Part shown: piece by piece, positions 1 to 7,362 of the stretch
Position numbering within the stretch: the first letter of the stretch is position 1
Layout of the letters: every line of letters starts with the position of its first letter
Assembly: GCA_002011115.2 (NCBI GenBank)
Contig: MTME02000093.1
Coordinates: forward strand, 1 to 40,423
Direction: 5' to 3'
From: Candidatus Pyrohabitans sp. JdFR-17
GTDB taxonomy: Archaea; Hydrothermarchaeota; Hydrothermarchaeia; Hydrothermarchaeales; BMS3B
Length of the DNA: 40,423 nt
Notes under the pieces: generated by a model
The model's database searches: none
Told to the model about the DNA's origin: nothing
Seen by the model: the letters and a program-made list of their open reading frames with translations, nothing else
Position numbers and translations under genes: made by a program

Positions 1-68
1 TTCTTTGGTAAGGGAGGTAGGTTGCCTTGAGTGACACAATTGATGAAACGCTATCCTTAAATCGAAAA

Positions 69-80
69 GTATATATAGGC
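69..80 (+). promoter_or_regulatory. Probable TATA box of the surface-protein gene
   Basis: An archaeal-type TATA stretch (GTATATATAG) lies about 95 bases before the ATG at 168, in otherwise AT-rich non-coding DNA. Transcription would begin about 25 bases downstream and leave an untranslated leader of roughly 70 bases. The first 60 bases of the window show no gene. The call rests only on motif and position. Confidence 0.4.
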
Positions 81-134
81 AAAGTTTTTAAAAATGTAAT
101 AATTAAATAAAAATTAGATAAATAATTTTCACAT

Positions 135-168
135 GTTGAGGTGTATAAATAGTTGAGGTGTATAAATA
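135..168 (+). repeat. 17-bp tandem duplication carrying two ribosome binding sites
   Basis: The unit GTTGAGGTGTATAAATA occurs twice head to tail (135-151 and 152-168). Each copy contains GAGGTG. The second copy runs into the ATG at 168 with a spacing of seven bases, so it is the working Shine-Dalgarno site and decides the start. The first copy repeats the same SD 17 bases upstream and is followed by no ATG at the matching position. Confidence 0.8.
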
Positions 169-3080
169 TGAGTAATATGGGGGATGGTGATACGTCTATA
201 TTTTTGAGTAAGGTGGGTGCAGGATCACTGAAATTGGTAATCTTTTCACTTATTGGGATATTGATTGTAACCGGGATGGTAAACGCTGCCAGCCAGGATC
301 TGACACCCGATTATATAAACAAAAATGTGGTGATCAACATATCAAAACTTGATATTATTTCCACCGGTACCAATTCAGACCTAGATAGCATAACGGTTGA
401 CATAATTGGGACCGCAACTGTTGGCAATATAACAAATGCCACACTATACAACAGTACAGGAGCTCTCTTTGGTTATAATGACACCTTTGACACCGTTCCT
501 TTTGTGATCATTAGTATAGGCACACCATGGGCGCCTGATAACTATACATTAATGTTCACAATATCTGCTAATGCAACGGATGGTGTAACCATTGGGGCAA
601 ATGTAACTGCTGTTAGTGGTACAAATGTGTCCCTTGCTGAACCGGAGGGATATTTTGCAAGTAATTTGAGCACAATCGACATAACACCGCCCACAATAAC
701 GTGGATATCTGCCAACAATTCGTGGGTGAATGAAGATTACCATGTAATTTACTTTAACGTTTCAGATTCTGGTTCAGGTGTGAATTTGTCCACGATTTCT
801 GTTACGGCGAGCAACGGTTCGATTATTTTCAGCGCAACATCCAACTGCACAGGCACAACTTCTGAGTATTCATGCAATGCCACCTGGAATACTACTGGAT
901 TGTCCGACTACGCTGGCTACACAATAACAGTCACCGCTAACGACTCAATCAGTACAGGTGGAGGTCCAGATAACCAGAACAGCAGCACAATAACGCTTAA
1001 CTTAGATAAAACTCCACCGGGTGTCGGAATAGTCTCTCCGCAAAACACTACATACAATTATGCGAACATTCTTATTAACGTCTCAGTAGTGGATGCCCTA
1101 TCAGGCGTTGACACCGTAATAGCGGAGATAAATGGAACAGATAATGTTACGCTTACGCGACAGGGCAGTTCGAACTACTGGAATTACTCCTCCTACGTAT
1201 TTAGTGATGGTAGCAACGTAGTAAGGATCTACGCCAATGACAGTGCCTCAAATCTCAATTCATCTGTGCAGGTCTACTTCACTGTAGATACCACGCCACC
1301 GACAGTGAATTATGTTGCTCCGACTCCTGTTAACAATGCAAACCTCAGCCAAGACTTTGTTTATATTAATGTCAGCGTGAGTGATGCAACAACTGCCATA
1401 GACACCTGTATTCTGGAGTTCAATGGAACTATCAACTACACAATGACCTTTGTGAATATAACTGCAGACAATAAATCAGGCTATTGCTCCTACAACGTAA
1501 CCGGCTTGAATGAGGCACAGCATAACTTCAGTGTCTATGTAAATGACACCGCAGGAAATCTTAACCGGACTTCATTGAGGTATGTGACCTTGGACGTTAC
1601 TCCACCACAGGTGACAATAAACGTTCCACAAAATAATGCCAACGTAAGCGGTACTTTAAATGTGAATGCAACAGTTATTGACAACCTGCTTGCTATAGAT
1701 ACGGTGCAGTTTAATCTTAGCAACACAACCTGGAGTAAATTGTTTGTGATGGCGAGGCAGGCTGGAACAGACTACTGGAACTATACCCTGGATACGACCA
1801 CCATACAGGACGGGGTATACAATATAACTATAAGAGCCAATGACACCGCTGGCAATGTGAACTACACCGAATATGTTACTGTTACAGTGGACAACAACGC
1901 ACCTGTTGTAACCTTCGTCTCACCAACGCCCTCCAGTGGTACGATTACAAACAAGACATATGTTTACATCAATGTCACCGTCCAAGATGTGACTACAGAT
2001 TCAGGCTTACTGGAATGGAATGGAACCATCAACTATACCATGACTAAGGTGGGGTCGACCTTCTGGTATAATAAAACTAACTTAGCTGATGGTGTCTACA
2101 CCTACAAAGTCTATGTCAACGACTCCTTTGGCAACTTCAATGTCTCAGAAACTAGAAGTATTACCATCGACACAGCCATCGTAAGTATAACCGTAGGAAA
2201 TGTCAGCACCAATGCAGCGAATAACTACACCGATAACGTAACTGCCCTAAACACTGTTATAATAGTGAACACGGGAACCACAGAAGTAAATGGTTCCATA
2301 ACAATTAATGAATACATCGACGTGCCGGTAGGTGTGAATCCACTAACCTCAGCCTATGGCTTGGAACCCTTTGAGAGGGCGATTAAACGGTATCTAAATG
2401 CAACACCAAGCGACAATCTTAATGCAACCAGCGGCAATGTCTCATGGACTATAATAAGGATGTATTACACAGATGCAGATGTTTCCGACCTAGTAGAGAG
2501 TTCATTAAGCCTATACTGGTACAACGTCACCGGAGGCAACTGGGTAAAACTAACTACCGGGCTTAACCTCACCGCCAGTGGAGGACCGTATGTTTATGAG
2601 GTGGGAGTAGATACGGCAAACAACTACGTCTGGGCAAACTTAAGCCATCTCAGTGTATATGCGATAAGTGGGGAAGTTTCTCCCTTTCAGGCAGGAGAGT
2701 ACTATCCAGAAGTAACGATCCTTGCAAATAGTATAGATGGAAAGCTTGCCGAGGAATTCATTGACTATCTAACAGATACAGGGATAGATGTTTACCTGAC
2801 AGACAATGAAACCTTCTCCAACTACAACAAGAAGAGCTATATCATTATACTTGGTGGGCCCGACGCTTACGAAGGAGTAGGTGAAATAGTTTCGCAGATA
2901 CTAACAGAGGAAGAGAAAGAGAAGATCAGACAGGAAAAGGCATGGATAAAGAAGAAGAATGTTTTCAGAAATGGACAAGTGGTACACATCCTCGCTGGAA
3001 GAGACAGGAATGCCACGGTCGAAGTATGGAGGGAATACAAGGAAGATATCAGGAAGATAATACAGTATAATCTAAATTAG
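168..3080 (+). CDS. Large secreted S-layer-like surface protein with Ig-like repeats
   Basis: A 970-residue surface protein. The N-terminal hydrophobic stretch (roughly residues 20-42, ending near VNAAS) looks like a signal peptide. It is followed by about five Ig-like repeats of about 100 residues, each opening with a D-x-TPP motif and ending in a segment such as VYVNDTAGN. N-x-S/T sequons are very dense, which implies heavy N-glycosylation. After the repeats comes a beta-rich module of the kind found before PGF-type anchors in archaeal surface proteins. The last 130 residues are different: an alpha/beta domain (IIILGGPDAYEG, then VHILAGRDRNATVE) that resembles the putative cell-wall-binding folds of S-layer proteins. 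No C-terminal transmembrane PGF anchor is seen. The start at 168 was chosen for its GAGGTG site; upstream in-frame TTG is less likely. A cell-surface structural or adhesive role is inferred. Confidence 0.8.
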   Translation: MSNMGDGDTSIFLSKVGAGSLKLVIFSLIGILIVTGMVNAASQDLTPDYINKNVVINISKLDIISTGTNSDLDSITVDIIGTATVGNITNATLYNSTGALFGYNDTFDTVPFVIISIGTPWAPDNYTLMFTISANATDGVTIGANVTAVSGTNVSLAEPEGYFASNLSTIDITPPTITWISANNSWVNEDYHVIYFNVSDSGSGVNLSTISVTASNGSIIFSATSNCTGTTSEYSCNATWNTTGLSDYAGYTITVTANDSISTGGGPDNQNSSTITLNLDKTPPGVGIVSPQNTTYNYANILINVSVVDALSGVDTVIAEINGTDNVTLTRQGSSNYWNYSSYVFSDGSNVVRIYANDSASNLNSSVQVYFTVDTTPPTVNYVAPTPVNNANLSQDFVYINVSVSDATTAIDTCILEFNGTINYTMTFVNITADNKSGYCSYNVTGLNEAQHNFSVYVNDTAGNLNRTSLRYVTLDVTPPQVTINVPQNNANVSGTLNVNATVIDNLLAIDTVQFNLSNTTWSKLFVMARQAGTDYWNYTLDTTTIQDGVYNITIRANDTAGNVNYTEYVTVTVDNNAPVVTFVSPTPSSGTITNKTYVYINVTVQDVTTDSGLLEWNGTINYTMTKVGSTFWYNKTNLADGVYTYKVYVNDSFGNFNVSETRSITIDTAIVSITVGNVSTNAANNYTDNVTALNTVIIVNTGTTEVNGSITINEYIDVPVGVNPLTSAYGLEPFERAIKRYLNATPSDNLNATSGNVSWTIIRMYYTDADVSDLVESSLSLYWYNVTGGNWVKLTTGLNLTASGGPYVYEVGVDTANNYVWANLSHLSVYAISGEVSPFQAGEYYPEVTILANSIDGKLAEEFIDYLTDTGIDVYLTDNETFSNYNKKSYIIILGGPDAYEGVGEIVSQILTEEEKEKIRQEKAWIKKKNVFRNGQVVHILAGRDRNATVEVWREYKEDIRKIIQYNLN

Positions 3081-3307
3081 ATTGAAAAGGTGTCGGTCGC
3101 TATTCTACGACCTTTTATAATCTTTAGATGGTGCTGTAAAGTTAAGGATGCTCTCATTCCCAGCAGGTTGCAGAATCTTTCGATTTCTGTTTTCCCTTCA
3201 AGTAAGTCGAGTGCTTCTCTCTGGGTTTGGTGCACTCTTACGTGATTGTAGTACAGTGTGAACAGTCGCAGAAAGTTAGCCAGGTGTTCTGAACTTGACG
3301 GCACCAC
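3077..3307 (-). pseudogene. C-terminal remnant of an integrase-core (DDE) transposase
   Basis: A 76-residue open frame containing LYYNHVRVHQTQREALDLLEG. This is the YNxxRxHQ signature found at the C-terminal end of rve-type DDE transposases (IS6/IS240, IS481 and relatives). The catalytic D-D part is missing: the frame opens only about 20 residues before the signature. The other side of the break (3317-3436, opposite strand) holds the tail of an unrelated gene. This points to an old insertion reduced by deletion. The exact IS family cannot be settled by eye. Confidence 0.6.
3095..3116 (+). terminator. Hairpin plus T-run after the surface-protein gene
   Basis: GGTCG (3095-3099) and CGACC (3108-3112) form a stem with an eight-base loop followed directly by TTTT, 15 bases after the stop codon. 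The flanking AAAAGGT/ACCTTTT can pair in an alternative fold. It fits a terminator for the surface-protein transcript. It overlaps the end of the transposase remnant on the other strand. Confidence 0.5.
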
Positions 3308-3316
3308 TCTGCTACA

Positions 3317-3436
3317 GGTAAAGCAGGAAAACTGTACTTTTTTCCCGAAGGCTACGGGTGGGTTGATGGTATTGAGGTCTTTGAAAGCGGCTGCCTTAAA
3401 ATTCTAAAGCTGAAGCTTGCAGACAAAAACCTTTAA
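3317..3436 (+). pseudogene. Orphan 3' tail of an unidentified gene
   Basis: A 39-codon frame closed by TAA reads KLYFFPEGYGWVDGIEVF and then an LKILKLKLAD-like end. It looks protein-like, with aromatic and charged residues and no early stops, but it has no start codon and begins where the transposase remnant on the other strand ends. The simplest reading is a host gene cut by insertion and deletion. I do not recognise the family. Confidence 0.4.
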
Positions 3437-3461
3437 GTCCCAGCAGGCTAAATCTCTCTAC

Positions 3462-3875
3462 ATGATTCCCGAGGACGTGCTCAAAGCTTTTGACAATCTG
3501 TGCTACCCCGAGAAACCCCTTGTGTGGGTGGCGACCTGCAGCGAAGACGAACCCCACCTCGTACCCGTGTGCTTTGTAAAAGCTCTCGACGACGGCAGGC
3601 TACTCATAGGCAACGTATTTATAAAGCGGACGGAGCGCAACATCGAGAGCAATCCGCGTATTGCCGTGGGTGTTGCCTTCAAGCGCGAAGGCTGGGATGG
3701 CTACCTGCTCAAGGGGAGAGCAGAGGTTTTGAGAGAAGGCGAGCTTTTTGAAAGCTTCAAGCGCGAGGTGCTGGAGAGGAGCGGCGGCAAACGCGAGCTA
3801 AGCTCCGCACTCCTCGTGAGCGTGGAGGAGGTTTATTCGCTGGCGCCAAAAAAGGGGAAGAAAAGGGTGTTTTAG
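3462..3875 (+). CDS. Pyridoxamine 5'-phosphate oxidase-like FMN-binding protein
   Basis: A 137-residue protein of the split-barrel flavin family. The N-terminal half reads PLVWVATCSEDEPHLVPVCFVKALDDGRLLIGNVFIKRT in short beta strands typical of the fold, followed by NPRIAVGVAF and GYLLKGRAEV. Relatives bind FMN, F420 or haem; the substrate here is unknown. The frame is open back to a TTG at 3417, but the ATG at 3462 matches the usual family start and follows a TTTAAG TATA-like stretch at about 3432. Its stop overlaps by four bases the stop of the convergent solute-binding-like gene. Confidence 0.7.
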   Translation: MIPEDVLKAFDNLCYPEKPLVWVATCSEDEPHLVPVCFVKALDDGRLLIGNVFIKRTERNIESNPRIAVGVAFKREGWDGYLLKGRAEVLREGELFESFKREVLERSGGKRELSSALLVSVEEVYSLAPKKGKKRVF

Positions 3876-4783
3876 AGCTTTATCTTCTCGCTGTAGTGGT
3901 GCCCCTCCGGATGCACCTCCTCAATAACTTCCCAATAGAATACGTCCGCTTCTGTGAGCTGCTTCGAAAGGTAGCCCAGCTCAAGCATCACAGGCACAAA
4001 GCGCATTGTAGCTTCGATGTACTCCCGGGGTAAAGCCGCGCAGAACCGCGGAGATAGTTTCATCGCCGCGAGTGCGAAATCGCTATCCACGAAGCCAAGT
4101 ACCTCGGCAGCGACCTCGGCGGCTTTTATCGGGCGATTGATTATGAGGTTGCTCGCCTCTTCGTGCACCTCAAGAAACACGCGCAGCGCCTTCGAGTCGA
4201 GAAAGTCTTCGCGCGCAATTATCCCGTAGCTGGGATTGAAGGGCCAGAGCCTCGCCGGTGGGAGGGCAATTCTAGCGCCCAGCTCGCGCTTAAGCAGTGC
4301 CGCGAGAGCAGGTGTGCCAATCGCTGCAGCTATTTCCCCGGCCTCCATCGCGAGGGGTATGAAGTCCGCCCACGGGTAGTTTATAACCTCTGCCTCTACG
4401 CTGTGCTCCCTGAGAAGGTGGCGCAGGATAATGTCATGGATTGAGCCCCTCGGAGGGGAGCCTATTCGCTTGCCCTCAAGGGAGGTAACGACATCTTCAA
4501 CGCTCTGCCCATCAACGCCTTCAGCTGTGCACAGGGCTGTGCCCTCCACGTGTCCCCCGGCAACGCATTTTATCTCTGCCCCCTGCGCTATGCCTATCAT
4601 CACTGGGGGTAGGCCAATGTAGCCGATATCAACATCACCACGCCTCAGCGCCTCAACTATAGCAGGGCCGCCTCCGAAGAGTTTCCAGCTTGCGCTTACT
4701 CCTCGGCTCTCAAGCATGCGCAGCCCGCGAATGATTAAGGCGGTATGGTAGACCGTAGAGAGGTGTCCAACCCTAATCCTCAT
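3872..4783 (-). CDS. Solute-binding-protein-like (NMT1/SsuA family) protein without signal peptide
   Basis: A 303-residue periplasmic-binding fold protein of the SsuA/ThiY/NMT1 type: RVGHLSTVYHTALIIRGLRMLESRG at the start, then GGGPAIVEALRRGDVDIGYIGLPPVMIG, and the hinge-like EGKRIGSPPRGSIHDIILRHLL. It begins directly with the first beta strand. There is no signal peptide, lipobox or membrane helix, and no ABC permease or ATPase is nearby. It is the third gene of a tightly overlapping operon with cysteate synthase and ComDE (11-base overlap with comDE), so a cytoplasmic role tied to coenzyme M synthesis or sulfonate handling is plausible. Some family members (THI5, MqnA/MqnD) are enzymes rather than transport proteins. 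The function is inferred from context only. Confidence 0.7.
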   Translation of the reverse strand: MRIRVGHLSTVYHTALIIRGLRMLESRGVSASWKLFGGGPAIVEALRRGDVDIGYIGLPPVMIGIAQGAEIKCVAGGHVEGTALCTAEGVDGQSVEDVVTSLEGKRIGSPPRGSIHDIILRHLLREHSVEAEVINYPWADFIPLAMEAGEIAAAIGTPALAALLKRELGARIALPPARLWPFNPSYGIIAREDFLDSKALRVFLEVHEEASNLIINRPIKAAEVAAEVLGFVDSDFALAAMKLSPRFCAALPREYIEATMRFVPVMLELGYLSKQLTEADVFYWEVIEEVHPEGHHYSEKIKL

Positions 4784-5897
4784 CTCTCAGAAACCCCATC
4801 ACATTTGCTTTGATATCCTCGGGCGATAGGGGGATGTTACTCACGCGAGCGTTGCCTGGTTTTGTTACCACGTGCACAAATCGCGGCGCCTCGCCTCGGT
4901 GCATGGCTTCGACTACCTCTCCAGGCGTAGAGACGCGGGAGACGTTTTCTATGCCCATTGCCCTTGCAAGCATCGCCAGATCGGCGCTCCGTTTTGTAGC
5001 GGTTGGCTGGTTTCCGGTGCTGCCGTAGGCTGCGTTGTCTATAGCTAAAATGATCAAATTCCGCGGCGCCATCTCAGACACCGTTGCCAAGCTGCCTGGA
5101 TTCATAAGCAGACTACCGTCGCCGTCTATAACCACCACCTCTTTTTGCGTACCCAGAGCTATGCCAAGCCCAATGGGTGTTGCCATGCCCATGCTCCCCA
5201 GCATGTAGAAGTTGGAGCGCTGGTGGAGCACATGGTATAGCTCCTTGCTGGGCACGCCCAGGTTGCTCACTACCACCTTACCGCGGAGCTCCTCTCTTAT
5301 GGCGGCGAGAATCTCAAAGCGTGTGTGCTTCGCGGTAGCTTCCTCGCCTTCAAAAGCTCGCCTGGCTACAGTTCTGTCTTCACTCTCCCAGGAAGGCATC
5401 TTAAAGTCGCTGCCCTCCCACACCTTCGGGCTCAGCAGCGCAGCAGCTACACGGCTCTCCTCGAAGGCGATAGAGGCAGCCTCAGCTATTTTTGGTATGT
5501 CCTCCCTCTCCTTAATTTCCACAAATTCTATCTCAAGAGCTTTCAGGAGCCTTGGCACAAACATGCCCATGGGCTTCTGAGCCACTATCGCCTCTTTATA
5601 AACCCCCCGCCAGCTTATTAAAAGGAAAAGGGGGAGCTCATATAGCTTAGTAAGCGATGCCATTGCATTAATCATGTTCCCTATGCCAGAGGTTTGTACC
5701 AGCATCACAGGTTTCTCCCCAGCGAGCGCAGCGCCTGCGGCTATGCCCACGCCTTCTTCCTCGCGGGTGAGAGGCACATGCCTGAATTCTCTGGCAATGA
5801 GATAATGCAGCGTTTTAACCTTATCACAGGGCAGCGTAGCAGCGAGGGTTACGCCTGCATCCTTTAAAATTGTGACTATCTCCTCTTCAGGGCTCAT
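4773..5897 (-). CDS. comDE: Sulfopyruvate decarboxylase, fused alpha and beta subunits (ComDE)
   Basis: A 374-residue thiamine-diphosphate enzyme that converts 3-sulfopyruvate to sulfoacetaldehyde in coenzyme M biosynthesis. Residues 1-165 are the ComD-like pyrimidine-binding half (LTREEEGVGIAAGAALAGEKP with the catalytic Glu, then QTSGIGNMINA). Residues 190-374 are the ComE-like diphosphate-binding half with the TPP motif GDGSLLMNPG followed by IDNAAYGSTG. In Methanococcales and Methanobacteriales the two are separate genes; a fusion is known in Methanosarcina. The ATG overlaps the cysteate synthase stop as ATGA, indicating translational coupling. Benzoylformate decarboxylase or phosphonopyruvate decarboxylase are related alternatives, but the neighbour favours ComDE. 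Confidence 0.88.
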   Translation of the reverse strand: MSPEEEIVTILKDAGVTLAATLPCDKVKTLHYLIAREFRHVPLTREEEGVGIAAGAALAGEKPVMLVQTSGIGNMINAMASLTKLYELPLFLLISWRGVYKEAIVAQKPMGMFVPRLLKALEIEFVEIKEREDIPKIAEAASIAFEESRVAAALLSPKVWEGSDFKMPSWESEDRTVARRAFEGEEATAKHTRFEILAAIREELRGKVVVSNLGVPSKELYHVLHQRSNFYMLGSMGMATPIGLGIALGTQKEVVVIDGDGSLLMNPGSLATVSEMAPRNLIILAIDNAAYGSTGNQPTATKRSADLAMLARAMGIENVSRVSTPGEVVEAMHRGEAPRFVHVVTKPGNARVSNIPLSPEDIKANVMGFLRDED

Positions 5898-7150
5898 AGC
5901 TCAAGCTCCCTAAGCTCGCTGTCACTCGCATTTTTGCTGAGAATATAGTCTTCCTTTAATCTGTGAAGCTTTTTATCCTTTCGTAGCCTTGCGCTTCCGC
6001 CGCCGGTGATGTTGAGTAGCACCGTCTCGTGCCTACGAATGCTTCCATTTTCAACTGCCTGCAGAAGTGCAGCCACTGCAACGCTGGCAGCAGGAAGAAT
6101 GTCTATCCCCTCAAGCTTTGCAAAAAGTGCCTTGGCGCGCTTTGCCTCGCTGTTCTTAACCCCGTACATCTCTCCCTGCGTGTCCACAAGCGCGTCGTAA
6201 ACTCCACCTGCTATGCCATATGGAGGGTAGCGGTTTGAGAGCACCCGCGCGTAGATCAGGTCGAGCACATTTTCAACCTGCGGAATGTCCTCCTCAGGCA
6301 CAATCTCCCGCCTTCCTGCACGCCATGCACTGTACATAGGTGCAACGGGGAGATTCTGGGCCAGGTGAAGCCTTGGCAAAGCTTTGCCAAAGCGTCCGTC
6401 CTCGCGAAGACGGAGCGCCGCCTCGTACGCTGCAATAGCACCCGTACCACTTCCCACCGCCTGGAAGTAGTGCTGTGGCATGCACCCAATTTTAAACACA
6501 GCGTCGAGCAGCACTGTAGCCAGGCCATCTCTGCGAGCTATATTCCTAGCACCACCCTCATAGGTAAAGCCTCTTATTCTGGAAAGGCGCTGGGCTATTG
6601 CGATGCTGTCCGAGTAGTCGCCGTCGGTAATCATGACCGTCTTCACATACCTACTGTCATAGCGTGGAAGAAAAACTCCGCACAGACATTTTCTGGGAAC
6701 GAGGAGTACCACAGGGAAGTGCTCCTGCGAGGCTGCAGCGGCAAAGGCTTTTGCAGTGTTACCTGCGGAGGCCACGACCAGTTTGGTGACACCGTTTTCC
6801 TGTGCATAGCGTATAGTTACCGCAGATTCAAGCTCCTTGAAAGTGCACGTCTCCATGCCCACCCCTTGCTCAGGCCAGTAGCCGTTAAAGGCGATGTAGA
6901 GGTTTTTGAGCCCTAGTTCCTCTGCCAAGCCCTCGCTTTTGTAGGTCACTGACTTTTCACTATAGCTTGAGGTCCCATTAACGGGCAACCAGTCAATGAA
7001 GCGCCATATTCCGGGGTGGTTCCTGAGAGTTAACTTCTTCTCTGGATATATGCTTCTTGTTAATCCTTTGTGGTTGGGGCAGGCGAAATTAAATGAAACA
7101 TTCTTTCTAACCTCTCCCCCTTCGAGGCAAAGTAGATGAAACTTCTCCAT
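5894..7150 (-). CDS. Cysteate synthase (threonine-synthase paralogue)
   Basis: A 418-residue PLP enzyme of fold type II. It forms L-cysteate from phosphoserine and sulfite, the entry step of the Methanosarcina-type coenzyme M pathway. The threonine-synthase-like N-terminal segment has NFACPNHKG. The PLP lysine is probably in ETCTFKELES, where threonine synthase has a TLAFKD-like motif. The phosphate loop follows as VASAGNTAKAFA, and a glycine-rich NITGGGSARL motif binds cofactor near the C-terminus. It is the first gene of the operon. Threonine synthase is the main alternative; adjacency to ComDE makes cysteate synthase far more likely. The ATG at 7150 has no strong SD, so a leaderless message is possible. 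Confidence 0.85.
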   Translation of the reverse strand: MEKFHLLCLEGGEVRKNVSFNFACPNHKGLTRSIYPEKKLTLRNHPGIWRFIDWLPVNGTSSYSEKSVTYKSEGLAEELGLKNLYIAFNGYWPEQGVGMETCTFKELESAVTIRYAQENGVTKLVVASAGNTAKAFAAAASQEHFPVVLLVPRKCLCGVFLPRYDSRYVKTVMITDGDYSDSIAIAQRLSRIRGFTYEGGARNIARRDGLATVLLDAVFKIGCMPQHYFQAVGSGTGAIAAYEAALRLREDGRFGKALPRLHLAQNLPVAPMYSAWRAGRREIVPEEDIPQVENVLDLIYARVLSNRYPPYGIAGGVYDALVDTQGEMYGVKNSEAKRAKALFAKLEGIDILPAASVAVAALLQAVENGSIRRHETVLLNITGGGSARLRKDKKLHRLKEDYILSKNASDSELRELEL

Positions 7151-7362
7151 GAAGATACCTCAGTGGTGTGGAAAAAATCCTACCATGGATAGCATAATTT
7201 GAAAATCATCCAAATATTGTTGCACTTTAAAAGACGATTTTCACCTGTCAACTTCATGGAGATCGTGGGAAAGAAGGGACGGGACTATAAGGATAGTGCC
7301 AGATAAATTAAGGCATATATTTAAATAAGAACAAAGAGATACTATTATATAAGAATGTTTTC
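7151..7362. promoter_or_regulatory. Divergent promoter region between the coenzyme M operon and the haem-sensor kinase
   Basis: This 212-base region is AT-rich and contains no coding frame of note. On the plus strand a TATA-like CATATATTTAAAT lies at about 7313-7325, and a second candidate TTATATAA is near 7345. An inverted repeat TGAAAATC (7200-7207) with GATTTTCA (7236-7243) sits in the middle and could be a regulator site serving either gene. Confidence 0.45.

Noticed and set aside
3095-3116. Terminal inverted repeat of an insertion sequence
   Set aside because: The hairpin is short with a T-run and no matching copy at the other edge of the transposase remnant, so a terminator is simpler.
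7200-7243. Inverted repeat TGAAAATC/GATTTTCA as a firm operator
   Set aside because: Arms are only 8 bp, AT-rich and 28 bases apart. This is not strong enough for its own finding; it is mentioned in the promoter entry.
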